Assembly (NCBI GenBank): GCA_937924145.1
Contig: CALDTJ010000540.1
Coordinates: 1-45,260 of the forward strand
Source of the DNA: an uncultured Saprospiraceae bacterium
GTDB lineage: Bacteria > Bacteroidota > Bacteroidia > Chitinophagales > Saprospiraceae
DNA length: 45,260 nucleotides
Direction of reading: 5' to 3'
The translations under genes and the position numbers were made by a program. Positions 34,760-45,139 of the stretch are shown piece by piece. The first letter of the stretch is position 1; each line of letters opens with the position of its first letter. The notes under the pieces were generated by a model. It saw only the letters and a list, made by a program, of their open reading frames with translations, did no database searches and was not told where the DNA came from.

Positions 34760-35206
34760 ATGGAATTACATAATTTAAAGCCTGCAGCAGGAGCTACTAA
34801 GAGTAGAAAAAGAATTGCAAGAGGTACAGGATCTGGAAGAGGTGGTACTTCTACAAGAGGACATAAAGGTGCTAAATCTAGATCAGGATATAAATCAAAA
34901 AGAGGTTTTGAAGGTGGACAAATGCCTTTACAAATGCGTTTACCAAAGAGAGGATTTAAAAATCCTAATCGGGTAGAATTTGTACCATTTAACTTAGGCC
35001 GTTTGCAAGAAATTGCGGACAAATACAATCTTTCAGCTATTACAGTTGAGAATTTAGTAGAGAAAGGCTTAGCTAGAAAAAATGACCGAATCAAAATTTT
35101 AGGAGGAGGAGAACTTTCTGCAAAGTTAGACGTAACAGTACATGCAATTTCTGCGGGAGCAAAAGCAGCCGTAGAAGGTAAAGGAGGAAATGTTAATTTA
35201 GTTTAA
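34760..35206 (+). CDS. rplO: 50S ribosomal protein L15 (uL15)
   Basis: Late-assembly large-subunit protein. The 148 residues begin MELHNLKPAAGATKSRKRIARGTGSGRGGTSTRGHKGAKSRSGYKSKRGFEGGQMPLQMRLPKRGFKN, the flexible basic region, and end with the globular LGGGELSAKLDVTVHAISAGAKAAVEGKGGNVNLV. Length is normal. secY follows after 101 nt. Confidence 0.98.
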   Translation: MELHNLKPAAGATKSRKRIARGTGSGRGGTSTRGHKGAKSRSGYKSKRGFEGGQMPLQMRLPKRGFKNPNRVEFVPFNLGRLQEIADKYNLSAITVENLVEKGLARKNDRIKILGGGELSAKLDVTVHAISAGAKAAVEGKGGNVNLV

Positions 35207-35307
35207 CACAAAGAATTATTTCATTCCCTACTTTTAATGGATGCCTTTGGGCGTTTTATCTGAAATTAGTGATGATATTACTTTGTTTTAATTTGAAAAG
35301 TTAATCC

Positions 35308-36666
35308 ATGAAAAAGTTTATTGATACCTTAAGTAACATTTGGAAAATTGAAGAACTCCGTAAGCGAATTCTTTTCACGCTTTTAATTTTGATGGTGTAC
35401 CGTTTTGGTTCATTCATTGTACTACCAGGCGTTATTCCATCTGCATTAGATGGCGGAAGTTCAAATGCCAGTGATTTATTGGGTTTGATTAATATTTTTA
35501 CCGGGGGAGCATTTAACAATGCAGCAATTTTTGCCTTAGGTATCATGCCTTATATTACTGCATCGATCATCATTCAGTTGATGGGTTTTGCAGTACCTTA
35601 TTTCCAGCGATTACAGCAGAAAGAAGGGGAGTCAGGAAGAAAGAAAATTACTCAAATCACCCGTTTATTAACAGTAGCAATTACTTTAGTACAGGGTGGT
35701 GGGTATTTAACTTATATTCAAAGTCAAGGTGCAGTTGACCCATCTATTCCTAAAGGAATATTTTGGTTAGCAAACATTGTCATCTTATCTACAGGAACGA
35801 TCTTAGCGATGTGGTTAGGTGAAAAGATCACCGATAAAGGAATCGGAAACGGTATTTCTTTATTAATCACTATCGGTATTATCGCAACTTTACCAGTTGC
35901 TTTAGTTTCTGAATTATCTTTACAGATTAGTGGTGGTAGCCCAATCGTATTCATTTTAGAATTGGTAGCCCTTTTCGCAGTGATTATGGTAACGGTCCTA
36001 TTAGTACAAGGAGTTAGAAAAATTCCGATTCAGTTTGCTAAAAGAATGGTTGGTCGTGGATCTAACGCAATGCCAGTAGCTGGAGCAAGAGATTACATTC
36101 CTTTGAAAGTGAATGCAGCAGGTGTAATGCCTATTATCTTTGCTCAAGCATTGATGTTCTTACCAGCGACTATTGCACAATGGTTTGCAGGCGAAGAGGC
36201 AGCAGCAAGTCCAGTGATTCAGGAATTAGTGAATCCATTCTCTTTGACTTCAAGTATTTTAACTTTCGTATTAGTTGTAGTCTTTACTTATGTATATACT
36301 GCCTTGTTGGTAAATCCAAAGCAATATGCAGAATACTTAAAGAGACAAAATGCGTTTATTCCTGGTATCAAGCCGGGTAAGCCAACAGCTGATTTTATTG
36401 ATACGATCACTACAAGAATTACATTCTGGGGTTCTATCTTTATCGGATTGATTGCTATTCTTCCTGCGATTGCAGTTGGATTTGGAATCAACGTTGCTTT
36501 TGCAATTTTCTTTGGAGGTACTTCTCTATTGATCTTAGTAGCAGTAGTATTAGATACTTTACAGCAGATTGAAAGTCACTTGTTGATGAGAAAGTATGAT
36601 GGATTAGTGAAGTCAGGAAAATTACAAAGTAGAAGTAGAATGCAAGGAATTGGCGCTAGTATGTAA
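35308..36666 (+). CDS. secY: Preprotein translocase subunit SecY
   Basis: Channel-forming inner membrane protein of the Sec translocon. The 452 residues contain ten hydrophobic segments and the SecY signatures YRFGSFIVLPGVIPSAL (end of TM1), LGIMPYITASIIIQLM (TM2), WLGEKITDKGIGNGISLLI and KQYAEYLKRQNAFIPGIKPGKPT. The start MKKFIDTLSNIWKIEELRKRI is typical for Bacteroidota. It closes the spc part of the cluster, with a strong terminator 47 nt beyond the stop, so the map-infA group should have its own promoter. Confidence 0.98.
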   Translation: MKKFIDTLSNIWKIEELRKRILFTLLILMVYRFGSFIVLPGVIPSALDGGSSNASDLLGLINIFTGGAFNNAAIFALGIMPYITASIIIQLMGFAVPYFQRLQQKEGESGRKKITQITRLLTVAITLVQGGGYLTYIQSQGAVDPSIPKGIFWLANIVILSTGTILAMWLGEKITDKGIGNGISLLITIGIIATLPVALVSELSLQISGGSPIVFILELVALFAVIMVTVLLVQGVRKIPIQFAKRMVGRGSNAMPVAGARDYIPLKVNAAGVMPIIFAQALMFLPATIAQWFAGEEAAASPVIQELVNPFSLTSSILTFVLVVVFTYVYTALLVNPKQYAEYLKRQNAFIPGIKPGKPTADFIDTITTRITFWGSIFIGLIAILPAIAVGFGINVAFAIFFGGTSLLILVAVVLDTLQQIESHLLMRKYDGLVKSGKLQSRSRMQGIGASM

Positions 36667-36712
36667 TACTGGTAAACAATTTTTAAAATATACTTGTTAA
36701 AAATATATCCCG

Positions 36713-36747
36713 ATTACCAGTAGAGTTATTCTACTGGTAATTTTTTG
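36713..36747 (+). terminator. Factor-independent terminator after secY
   Basis: ATTACCAGTAGA (36713-36724) pairs perfectly over 12 bp with TCTACTGGTAAT (36730-36741) around GTTAT, followed by TTTTTTG. A second copy of the stem word, ACTGGTAA, occurs just upstream at 36668-36675. Confidence 0.9.
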
Positions 36748-36763
36748 TTTATTCAAGAATATA

Positions 36764-36894
36764 ATAGAAGTCAGATCATCCCAATGAACCTGCTCGACTG
36801 AGCGGCAGGCAAGTTGGAATTGTCAGAAGTCAGACTTAGTACAAATATTTCATCTGACTTCAGACAACCCCGTACGGGTTGTCTGAAGTCAGAC
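36764..36894. repeat. GAAGTCAGA inverted array upstream of map
   Basis: Left words AGAAGTCAGATC (about 36767) and CAGAAGTCAGACTT (about 36825), then a perfect 18-bp stem TCTGACTTCAGACAACCC (36853-36870) / GGGTTGTCTGAAGTCAGA (36876-36893) with loop CGTAC. The stem reaches to 18 nt before the GTG chosen for map. It belongs to the same class as the other intergenic arrays. Confidence 0.85.
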
Positions 36895-36911
36895 CTCTCA
36901 AACAACAAAAA

Positions 36912-37748
36912 GTGGCAAAAGATAAAAAAGACATTATTTACAAAACGGATGAGGAAGTTGAGTTAATTAGAAAGAACTGTTTAATGGTTTGTGATGCTTT
37001 AACGCTAGTTGCAGAGCTGATTGGTCCAGGTGTATCAGGAAGAAAGATTGACGAGCAAGCTGAACAATTGATCCGAGATAATGGAGCTATTCCAGGATTC
37101 AAAGGATTATATGATTTTCCTGCAACCTTGTGCGTATCTGTAAACGACGAAGTAGTTCATGGCATTCCCTACAACCATGAGTTTAAAGATGGAGACATTG
37201 TCTCTGTTGATTGTGGAGTTTATTTGAATGACTTTTATGGAGATGCTGCTTATACTTTTTGTATTGGTGATGTAGATGAAAAGATTATGGAGCTTTGTCG
37301 AATTACGAGAGCATCATTGTACAAAGGCATTGAGCAAGCGGTTCCAGGTAATCGGATTGGCGATATTGGTTTTGCCATCCAGAATTACACAGAACGTAAG
37401 CATGGATATGGCGTCGTAAGAGAGTTAGTGGGGCATGGGGTAGGTCGAGTCTTACATGAGGGCCCAGAGGTGCCTAATTACGGTAGAAGAGGGAAGGGGA
37501 CAATGATGAAAAACGGGTTAGTGATTGCAATTGAGCCAATGATCAATTTGGGGAGAAAAGATGTGAAATCTTTTGAAGATGGGACGGTTATTACTAAAGA
37601 TAGAAAACCATCTGCTCATTATGAGCATACGGTTTGTGTAAGAAAAGGTAAGGCAGATATTTTGTCTAATCACGCACCAATTGAGGCTGCGATTTTGAAA
37701 AATCCTAACCTTAAAGAAGTAGCTGATATTTTGGCTACAATTGCATAA
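36912..37748 (+). CDS. map: Methionine aminopeptidase type I
   Basis: Removes the N-terminal methionine from nascent proteins. The metal ligands are seen in SVDCGVYLNDFYGDAAYTF (two Asp), GHGVGRVLHEGPEVPNYG (His), VIAIEPM (Glu) and YEHTVCV (Glu). I place the start at GTG 36912 (MAKDKKDIIYKTDEEVELIRK, 278 aa). The track's TTG start at 36879 lies inside an 18-bp hairpin arm and adds MSEVRPLKQQK encoded partly by the repeat. Neighbours secY and infA are the usual ones. A terminator follows. Confidence 0.95.
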   Translation: MAKDKKDIIYKTDEEVELIRKNCLMVCDALTLVAELIGPGVSGRKIDEQAEQLIRDNGAIPGFKGLYDFPATLCVSVNDEVVHGIPYNHEFKDGDIVSVDCGVYLNDFYGDAAYTFCIGDVDEKIMELCRITRASLYKGIEQAVPGNRIGDIGFAIQNYTERKHGYGVVRELVGHGVGRVLHEGPEVPNYGRRGKGTMMKNGLVIAIEPMINLGRKDVKSFEDGTVITKDRKPSAHYEHTVCVRKGKADILSNHAPIEAAILKNPNLKEVADILATIA

Positions 37749-37773
37749 AGAATAAAGAAAATATCAAAAGAAT

Positions 37774-37806
37774 AGAAGGAGACGCTGATTGGTGGCTCCT
37801 TCTTTT
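37774..37806 (+). terminator. Terminator after map
   Basis: AGAAGGAG (37774-37781) pairs with CTCCTTCT (37796-37803), with a 14-nt loop, followed by TTTTATTT. It lies 25 nt past the map stop and is consistent with the new promoter found before infA. Confidence 0.75.
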
Positions 37807-37928
37807 ATTTAGCCTTTATGTGAGTGTGTTGTAGTATGTTGATTATCAGCCATTTGTAATGGCATAGCTCTCTTGGAGCTGAGAGGTGAAGTTTCCTCTA
37901 AAATAATTAATGATTTTTGCAAATCAAA

Positions 37929-37960
37929 TGTGGAAAATCATTTAAAATGTTGTATCTTTG
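37929..37960 (+). promoter_or_regulatory. Promoter of infA-rpmJ and the alpha group
   Basis: TGTG (37929-37932), a 20-nt spacer and TATCTTTG (37953-37960) followed by CACTCC. The -7 box fits TAnnTTTG exactly, the -33 box has one change. The predicted start of transcription lies very close to the infA ATG at 37978, so the leader would be about 10 nt. Confidence 0.7.
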
Positions 37961-37977
37961 CACTCCAAATTTCAGAT

Positions 37978-38196
37978 ATGGCAAAACAAGGCTTAATAAA
38001 ACAAGATGGAATTATAGATGAGGCGTTATCAAACGCCATGTTTAGAGTACGTCTTGAGAACGGACATATGATCGTAGCAACTATCTCAGGCAAGATGAGA
38101 ATGAATTACATTCGTATATTGCCAGGTGACAAGGTTGCCGTAGAAATGTCCCCTTACGATTTGACTAGAGGTAGAATTATCTACCGATACAAATAG
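37978..38196 (+). CDS. infA: Translation initiation factor IF-1
   Basis: OB-fold factor that binds the ribosomal A site during initiation. From ATG 37978 the protein is 72 residues, [72 protein letters not shown], the exact usual length. The track's longer form (start 37873) would place the promoter inside the gene and is rejected. It is followed by rpmJ, as in most bacteria. Confidence 0.97.
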   Translation: MAKQGLIKQDGIIDEALSNAMFRVRLENGHMIVATISGKMRMNYIRILPGDKVAVEMSPYDLTRGRIIYRYK

Positions 38197-38268
38197 AATT
38201 GGAATCCAAGTTATTTGGAGTTCAATATTATCAAATTGTCTTTCTTCGGGAAGCACAAAATTTTTAAA

Positions 38269-38385
38269 ATGAAAGTTAGAGCGTCGATTAAAAAACGATC
38301 TGTAGATTGCAAAATCGTTAGAAGACACGGAAAAATTTACATCATCAATAAGAAAAACCCTAAGTTCAAGCAACGTCAAGGGTAA
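38269..38385 (+). CDS. rpmJ: 50S ribosomal protein L36 (bL36), zinc-free form, missed by the ORF track
   Basis: A 38-residue protein read from the sequence: [38 protein letters not shown]. It is clearly L36 and lies in the standard place between infA and rpsM. Of the Cys-Cys-Cys-His zinc ligands of the canonical form only one cysteine (C14) remains; the others are Ser, Asn/Lys and Phe. This zinc-independent version is what I recall from other Bacteroidota. It was absent from the track because of its size. Confidence 0.96.
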   Translation: MKVRASIKKRSVDCKIVRRHGKIYIINKKNPKFKQRQG

Positions 38386-38527
38386 TTTCTATTTTAATGA
38401 TTATAAGAAATTTCTTTCATCTAAGTTGTGAATGCTATTTCACTGCCTTGATTGGTGGTAAATCATATTTACAACACAGATAAAAGTAACTTTTTAAAGT
38501 CAATTAATCTTTTATAATTAATTTAGT

Positions 38528-38905
38528 ATGGCTCGAATTGCAGGTGTTGATTTACCTAGAAATAAACGAGGAATCATTAGTTTAACTTATATTTTTGGCA
38601 TTGGCCCTTCTATCGCAAAAGAAATTTTGGATAAGGCAGGGATGGATCCAAATACTAAGGTTCAAGACTGGACAGACGAAAATATTCGTAACATCACAAA
38701 GATGTGTCAAGATGAATATAGAGTCGAAGGGGTTTTACGTTCTGAGATTCAGATGAATATCAAGCGTTTGATGGATATCGGTTGTTACCGAGGCATCCGT
38801 CACCGTAAAGGATTACCGCTAAGAGGTCAAAGAACGCAGACTAATGCACGTACTCGTAAGGGTAAACGTAAAACAGTCGCTAATAAGAAAAAAGCAACTA
38901 AATAA
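38528..38905 (+). CDS. rpsM: 30S ribosomal protein S13 (uS13)
   Basis: Small-subunit head protein bridging to L5 and P-site tRNA. The 125 residues start [38 protein letters not shown] and end [35 protein letters not shown], all typical. Length is normal. It opens the rpsM-rpsK-rpsD-rpoA-rplQ (alpha) run. Confidence 0.98.
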   Translation: MARIAGVDLPRNKRGIISLTYIFGIGPSIAKEILDKAGMDPNTKVQDWTDENIRNITKMCQDEYRVEGVLRSEIQMNIKRLMDIGCYRGIRHRKGLPLRGQRTQTNARTRKGKRKTVANKKKATK

Positions 38906-38999
38906 TCTAACCCTATTAAGACTGGTTCAGTTGGTACCAAGGTTTGTGTTTAACAAATTTTACCTTCAATTGTCCATCTTGTAGCGAACCTAATTCATT

Positions 39000-39392
39000 A
39001 TGGCAAAGAATAGAGCGGCGAAAGCCAAAAAGCGTAAAGTACGAGTTGAACCAGAAGGTGTTATTCACATTCAGGCAACTTTCAACAATATCATTGTGTC
39101 TATCTCTAATAAGCAAGGGCAAGTGATTTCTTGGGGATCTGCTGGTAAAGCTGGTTTTAGAGGATCTAAGAAGAACACACCTTATGCTGCACAGATTGCT
39201 GCAACAGATGCTGCGAAAGTAGCACACGAAGCAGGTATGCGTACAGCTACTGTATTAGTGAAAGGTCCAGGTTCTGGTAGAGAAGCGGCTATTCGTGCCG
39301 TTGATGCTGCTGGTATCAAGATCACTCAGATCAAAGACGTTACGCCAATTCCACACAATGGCTGTCGTCCACCAAAGAAGAGAAGAGTGTAA
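39000..39392 (+). CDS. rpsK: 30S ribosomal protein S11 (uS11)
   Basis: Platform protein contacting mRNA near the E site. The 130 residues contain [46 protein letters not shown] and end [18 protein letters not shown], which holds the conserved Asn-Gly. Length is normal. rpsM lies 94 nt upstream; rpsD follows after 249 nt containing a hairpin array. Confidence 0.98.
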   Translation: MAKNRAAKAKKRKVRVEPEGVIHIQATFNNIIVSISNKQGQVISWGSAGKAGFRGSKKNTPYAAQIAATDAAKVAHEAGMRTATVLVKGPGSGREAAIRAVDAAGIKITQIKDVTPIPHNGCRPPKKRRV

Positions 39393-39540
39393 TTAGTGAA
39401 TTGTGATTGGTTACTTGTTTAGATATTGACCAAACTCAAATTCTCATTTAATTATACATTCATATATATTTTAGCAGCGGATATAGTTCCGTTGATTTAT
39501 TAACAGGATTCATAAAGACTTCTTAAGGAGTATCATTTTA

Positions 39541-39592
39541 GGAATCTGATTTCTGACTATAAATTTTAATTTATAGTCTGACTTCTGATCTC
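39541..39592. repeat. Inverted array between rpsK and rpsD
   Basis: GACTATAAATT (39555-39565) and AATTTATAGTC (39568-39578) pair perfectly over 11 bp with a 2-nt loop. Flanking TCTGATTTCT and TGACTTCTGATC words extend the symmetry imperfectly. The words resemble those of the map-upstream array (GACTTC). Confidence 0.7.
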
Positions 39593-39641
39593 TTTTCAAA
39601 CTCAACTAAGTCAAATTTATCAATCCATAGTCTTTTAAAAA

Positions 39642-40256
39642 ATGGCTAGATATACAGGACCTCGCGCGAAAAAAGCGAGAGCACTCGGAGAACCAATTTT
39701 TGGTTTCCAAAAAGCATTTGAAAGAAAGAAGTACGCACCGGGCCAACATGGTAACACTCGTAGAAAGAAGCAAGGCTCTGACTACGGCGTACAATTGAAA
39801 GAAAAGCAAAAAGCAAAGTACACTTATGGTGTATTGGAGCGTCAGTTCCGTAACTTATTCGCTACAGCTGCTTCTAAGAAGGGCGTAACTGGTGAAGTAT
39901 TGTTACAATTGCTAGAAGCAAGATTAGATAATACAGTATTCAGATTAGGAATCGCTCCAACAAGAAGAGCTGCAAGACAGTTAGTATCACACAGACACAT
40001 CACAGTGAACGGTGTTATTACAAATGTAGCATCTTGCCAGTTAAGATCTGGAGATGTAATTGCAGTAAGAGGAAAATCTCAAGGCTTAGAAGTAGTAAGA
40101 GACAGTGTGGCAAGTAACAAAGCAGAGGTTAAGAAGTTTGGATGGTTAGAGTGGAACGCTGACAAAATGCAAGGGAAGTTTATGGCTTACCCAGAAAGAG
40201 AGAATATTCCAGAGAAAATTAACGAGCAGTTAATCGTCGAATTATATTCTAAGTAA
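39642..40256 (+). CDS. rpsD: 30S ribosomal protein S4 (uS4)
   Basis: Assembly-initiating 16S rRNA-binding protein; regulator of the alpha operon in E. coli. The 204 residues show [40 protein letters not shown] and the S4 RNA-binding domain [40 protein letters not shown]. No zinc-binding cysteines occur at the N-terminus (zinc-free form). Length is normal. Confidence 0.98.
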   Translation: MARYTGPRAKKARALGEPIFGFQKAFERKKYAPGQHGNTRRKKQGSDYGVQLKEKQKAKYTYGVLERQFRNLFATAASKKGVTGEVLLQLLEARLDNTVFRLGIAPTRRAARQLVSHRHITVNGVITNVASCQLRSGDVIAVRGKSQGLEVVRDSVASNKAEVKKFGWLEWNADKMQGKFMAYPERENIPEKINEQLIVELYSK

Positions 40257-40272
40257 TTATCGAATATATCGG

Positions 40273-40326
40273 ATCGTGATACGGTGGCATTTTTTGTAAA
40301 AAAGGTGCGTTACACGGTATCACGAT
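40273..40326. repeat. Long hairpin between rpsD and rpoA
   Basis: ATCGTGATACGGTG (40273-40286) pairs with CACGGTATCACGAT (40313-40326) with one mismatch; inside, TTTTTT and AAAAAA continue the stem around GT. It starts 17 nt after the rpsD stop and has no trailing T-run. A second hairpin CCCGA/TCGGG lies at 40505-40519 in the rpoA leader. The remaining 305-nt spacer holds no gene. Confidence 0.75.
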
Positions 40327-40561
40327 TCGTACGTTATAGCATAGACAAAAAACGAGATAATTTTGTCTATTCTTATACTTTTCTTTGAAGATTACGTGAA
40401 GTTTAATTTGTAGTGTACATTAATGAAATGCTAAATCCCCTCCCAATAAAGGAGTTTTACGTGGTTTGACTTTTTGGTTTTAAATGCTACACATTAAATT
40501 TTACCCCGAAACTATCGGGATCAAATTTTTCATTTTACCATCCTATCAAAGCAAAAAGGTT

Positions 40562-41560
40562 ATGAGTATATTAAGTTTTCAAAAGCCAGACAAAATTGTA
40601 ATGCAGAAGTCAGATGACTTCGAGGGGGTATTTGAATTCAAACCATTAGAGCCTGGATTTGGTCAGACTATCGGTAACTCTCTAAGAAGAGTTTTATTAT
40701 CTTCTTTAGAAGGTTTTGCGATTTCTGCGGTTAGAATTGCAGGTGTGGATCATGAGTTTTCTACTGTCAAAGGTGTGGTAGAAGATGTAGTGGACATCAT
40801 TTTGAATTTGAAGCAGATTCGTCTTAAGCAATTATTAGCAGACGAAAATATTTCTAGTGAGAAAATTTACTTAACGATTAGTGGACGAGAAGAGTTCAAG
40901 GCAGGGGATATTGAAGAAGCTACTAACGTTTTCAAGATAATGAATCCTGATTTGGTAATCTGCCACATGGAGCCATTCGTATCTTTAGAGATCGAATTGA
41001 CTGTGACTAAAGGTAGAGGTTACCGACCAGCAGAAGAAAACTTACCAAAAGATGCACCAATTGGTGTGGTTCCTGTAGATGCTATTTACACACCAATCAA
41101 GAATGTTTCTTACAAGGTGTCAAATACACGGGTAGAGCAGCGTACAGATTATGAGATGTTGACGATTGATGTGAAGACAGATGGTACGATTCACCCTGAA
41201 GATGCAATCAAAGAAGCGTCTCGAATCTTAATTCAGCACTTAATGTTGATTACAGATGAGAACATTACTTTTGATGATGCTTCTACAAGAGAAGAAAATA
41301 TCGTAGATGAGCACATCTTACACATGAGAAAGTTATTGAAGACTTCTTTGGAAGACTTGGATCTTTCTGTACGTGCTTACAACTGTTTGAAAGCAGCAAA
41401 GATCAATTCTTTGGGCGAAATGGTGAAATACGATACACACGAATTATTGAAGTTCAGAAACTTTGGTAAGAAGTCATTGGTAGAAATCGAAGAATTATTA
41501 CAAGATAAAGGACTTACTTTCGGTATGGACTTATCTAAATATAAATTAGACGAAGATTAA
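40562..41560 (+). CDS. rpoA: DNA-directed RNA polymerase subunit alpha
   Basis: Dimerises to start RNA polymerase assembly; its C-terminal domain contacts promoters and activators. I place the start at ATG 40562 ([15 protein letters not shown], 332 aa), typical for Bacteroidota. The track's form from 40484 adds 26 residues encoded by a leader with a hairpin. The N-terminal domain contains [47 protein letters not shown]. The C-terminal domain contains [53 protein letters not shown]. An inverted array follows its stop. Confidence 0.97.
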   Translation: MSILSFQKPDKIVMQKSDDFEGVFEFKPLEPGFGQTIGNSLRRVLLSSLEGFAISAVRIAGVDHEFSTVKGVVEDVVDIILNLKQIRLKQLLADENISSEKIYLTISGREEFKAGDIEEATNVFKIMNPDLVICHMEPFVSLEIELTVTKGRGYRPAEENLPKDAPIGVVPVDAIYTPIKNVSYKVSNTRVEQRTDYEMLTIDVKTDGTIHPEDAIKEASRILIQHLMLITDENITFDDASTREENIVDEHILHMRKLLKTSLEDLDLSVRAYNCLKAAKINSLGEMVKYDTHELLKFRNFGKKSLVEIEELLQDKGLTFGMDLSKYKLDED

Positions 41561-41567
41561 TTAGAAT

Positions 41568-41651
41568 TTATTTGAGGTTATTGAACGTTATTAGAAGTTA
41601 TTTTTTCTAAGCATAACTTACAATAACGATAATAAATAACCTCTAATAACC
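41568..41651. repeat. Inverted GTTATT/AATAAC array between rpoA and rplQ
   Basis: Left arm TTGAGGTTATTGAACGTTAT then AGAAGTTATT; right arm ATAACTTACAATAACG, then AATAACCTCTAATAACC. The arms are complementary around a few bases at TTTTTCTAAGC. It starts 7 nt after the rpoA stop and uses nearly the same word as the rplF-rplR array. Confidence 0.85.
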
Positions 41652-41725
41652 ATTTAAAACTGCATTTACGGAGAATAATTTTCTTCGTGATGCGAAGTTC
41701 ACAAATTCAATAAAAATTAATTGTC

Positions 41726-42292
41726 ATGAGACACGGTAAAAAGTTTAACCACTTAGGTAGACAGAAAGGACATAGAAAGGCCTTATTAATGAACCTTTCT
41801 ATTGCATTGATTACTCACAAGAGAATCAACACAACATTAGCAAAGGCAAAGGCATTAAGAATTCATTTGGAGCCTTTAGTGACTAAATCTAAGACCAATT
41901 CAACGCACTCTCGTAGAGTTGTTTTTAGATATTTACAAAACAAAGTAGCCGTTCAGGAATTATTTGATGTAATTTCTGCAAAAGTAGCAGCTAGACCAGG
42001 AGGATATTTAAGAATTATCAAGACTGGTTTCCGAAAGGGAGATGGTGCTGAAATGGCAATGATTGAATTTGTAGATTTCAACGATGTATTCACTAATGCT
42101 AAAGGAGGAGAAGAATCTTCTAGCAAGAAATCTAGAAGATCTAGAAGAGGTAAGAAAGCTGCTGGAGCCGCTGCTGCTGCAACAACAACAACTGTTGTAG
42201 AAGAAGTTGTAGTAGAAAAAGAGGTAGAGAATGTAGGAGATGAAGATCCTGAATTAGCGAAGTTGAATGATCAAGAAGAAAAAGACGCATAA
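41726..42292 (+). CDS. rplQ: 50S ribosomal protein L17 (bL17) with long C-terminal tail
   Basis: Tunnel-exit region protein. Residues 1-120 are standard: [45 protein letters not shown] ... [27 protein letters not shown]. The remaining about 65 residues are low complexity: a Ser/Lys/Arg stretch ([17 protein letters not shown]), a run of Ala and Thr, then an acidic end ([19 protein letters not shown]). This makes 188 residues against about 120-130 in E. coli; extended L17 occurs in Bacteroidota. It is the last gene of the cluster, with a strong terminator after it. Confidence 0.96.
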   Translation: MRHGKKFNHLGRQKGHRKALLMNLSIALITHKRINTTLAKAKALRIHLEPLVTKSKTNSTHSRRVVFRYLQNKVAVQELFDVISAKVAARPGGYLRIIKTGFRKGDGAEMAMIEFVDFNDVFTNAKGGEESSSKKSRRSRRGKKAAGAAAAATTTTVVEEVVVEKEVENVGDEDPELAKLNDQEEKDA

Positions 42293-42320
42293 TTTATTTA
42301 TGCTGATGAAAATATAAAAT

Positions 42321-42354
42321 AGGGCGATACTAATCATAGTGTCGCCCTTTTTTT
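42321..42354 (+). terminator. Factor-independent terminator after rplQ
   Basis: AGGGCGATACTA (42321-42332) pairs with TAGTGTCGCCCT (42337-42348) with one wobble, around ATCA, then TTTTTT. It closes the ribosomal cluster. An adjacent 10-bp hairpin TCAAGTAACA/TGTTACTTGA follows at 42356-42378. The remainder up to carA has no gene. Confidence 0.9.
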
Positions 42355-42534
42355 ATCAAGTAACAGCCTGTTACTTGATAAATTTGGATAGATTGGGCAT
42401 TTAGGCAAAACAAGAATTCGTCTTAATTGCTGCCTATTGTACAGGGTAATCGTAAGTTGTTGAAGAAATTCGAGCAATTTAAATTATCAAGCAAGGGTAA
42501 GTTACTTGATAATGAAAAAAAAGGAGGATTATCA

Positions 42535-42565
42535 TTCTTTTCTACCTTGTTTAATCTTATATTTG
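42535..42565 (+). promoter_or_regulatory. Probable carA promoter
   Basis: TATATTTG (42558-42565) followed by CGCC fits the -7 consensus. TTCT (42535-42538) at a 19-nt spacing is a poor -33 match. It lies 72 nt before the carA ATG. Its presence argues against the 63-residue ORF called at 42427-42618. Confidence 0.55.
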
Positions 42566-42637
42566 CGCCAAATTTTGAAAAACAGCCAACCAAGCTAACC
42601 GAATTCACTCATTTTTAGACCAAAAAGTGATATACTT

Positions 42638-43738
42638 ATGCAACAAGTACCAGCCGTTTTATTATTAGAAGATGGAACTGTTTTTCATGGAAAATCCGCA
42701 GGGAAAGTCGGCACGACTGCTGGCGAAATCTGTTTTAATACAGGTATGACGGGTTATCAAGAAATTTTCACAGATCCCTCTTACTTTGGTCAATTATTAG
42801 TAGCCACCAATGCACACATTGGAAATTATGGCACTAAGGATGCCGAAACAGAATCTAAAGACATCAAGATTGCAGGTTTAATTTGTAAGAATTTTACCCA
42901 CCAACACTCTCGTAAGAAGGCAGACCAGTCGATTCAGGAATATTTTGAAGGAGAACAATTAGTCGGTATTTCAGATGTAGATACTCGGGCAATTGTTAAG
43001 CACATTCGCAGCAAAGGCGCAATGAATGCAATTATCTCTTCAGAAGAAACAGATCTGAGCAAGCTAAAGAAGCAGTTGAAAAAAGTACCTAATATGGATG
43101 GGCTAGAACTAGCATCTGTTGTAAGTACTAAAGAATCTTACACGCTTGGAGAACCTAATGCTAAATACAAAATAGCTGCTTTAGACTTTGGTATCAAAAA
43201 GAATATACTAAGGTGTTTTGCCGGAAGAGATTGCTACATTAAGGTATTTCCAGCTAAGACTCCTTTCAAGGAATTAGAAGCATGGGGACCAGATGGTTAT
43301 TTCTTATCGAATGGTCCAGGCGATCCTGCACCAATGAAATATGCGGTAAAAACGGCTAAAGCTATTCTAAAGAAAGACAAGCCATTATTTGGTATTTGTT
43401 TAGGACATCAGATACTTGCTTTAGCAGTAGATATTCCAACTTATAAAATGCACCACGGACATAGAGGGATCAATCATCCCGTTAAAAACTTGGTGACTGG
43501 AAAATGTGAGATTACCAGCCAGAATCATGGTTTCGGAGTAAGTCCAGAAGCAATTAATGCAAATACAGATAAGGTGGAAGTCACTCACCGAAACTTAAAC
43601 GATGATACCATCGAAGGGATCAGAGTGATCGGTAAAAATGCGTTCTCTGTTCAATATCACCCAGAGGCATCACCCGGACCACATGATTCAAGATACCTAT
43701 TCGATTTCTTCATCGAAATGATGGAAAAGAATAAATAA
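42638..43738 (+). CDS. carA: Carbamoyl-phosphate synthase small subunit
   Basis: Glutamine amidotransferase subunit that supplies ammonia to CarB for carbamoyl phosphate (pyrimidine and arginine synthesis). The 366 residues have the small-chain N-terminal domain (LLLEDGTVFHGKSAGKVGTTAGEICFNTGMTGYQEIFTDPSYFGQ). The class I GATase domain follows (YFLSNGPGDPAPM, catalytic Cys in LFGICLGHQILALA, His and Glu in QYHPEASPGPHDS). carB is not in this window. It has its own probable promoter after the rplQ terminator. Confidence 0.97.
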   Translation: MQQVPAVLLLEDGTVFHGKSAGKVGTTAGEICFNTGMTGYQEIFTDPSYFGQLLVATNAHIGNYGTKDAETESKDIKIAGLICKNFTHQHSRKKADQSIQEYFEGEQLVGISDVDTRAIVKHIRSKGAMNAIISSEETDLSKLKKQLKKVPNMDGLELASVVSTKESYTLGEPNAKYKIAALDFGIKKNILRCFAGRDCYIKVFPAKTPFKELEAWGPDGYFLSNGPGDPAPMKYAVKTAKAILKKDKPLFGICLGHQILALAVDIPTYKMHHGHRGINHPVKNLVTGKCEITSQNHGFGVSPEAINANTDKVEVTHRNLNDDTIEGIRVIGKNAFSVQYHPEASPGPHDSRYLFDFFIEMMEKNK

Positions 43739-43743
43739 TCGTA

Positions 43744-43765
43744 GCTTAGGCATTCTTGCCTGAGC
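43744..43765 (+). repeat. Hairpin after carA
   Basis: GCTTAGGCA pairs with TGCCTGAGC (one wobble) around TTCT, 5 nt past the carA stop. No T-run follows directly, though GCCCTTTTTT occurs about 30 nt later. Possible 3'-end structure; weak as a terminator. Confidence 0.4.
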
Positions 43766-43835
43766 ACATCTAGTATAGCTCAAACCAAATAGCCCTTTTT
43801 TAACTCAGTGCAAAATTGGCCATTCACTCGGCTAA

Positions 43836-45137
<1,302 letters not shown>

Positions 45138-45139
45138 AT

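Noticed and set aside
37873-37977. N-terminal extension of infA in the ORF track
   Set aside because: Would contain the promoter; IF-1 is 72 residues from ATG 37978.
40484-40561. N-terminal extension of rpoA in the ORF track
   Set aside because: Leader sequence with a hairpin; alpha subunits of this group start M-x-I-L-x-F-Q-K-P.
42427-42618. 63-residue plus-strand ORF before carA
   Set aside because: Overlaps the probable carA promoter, shows no family features and lies in spacer sequence.
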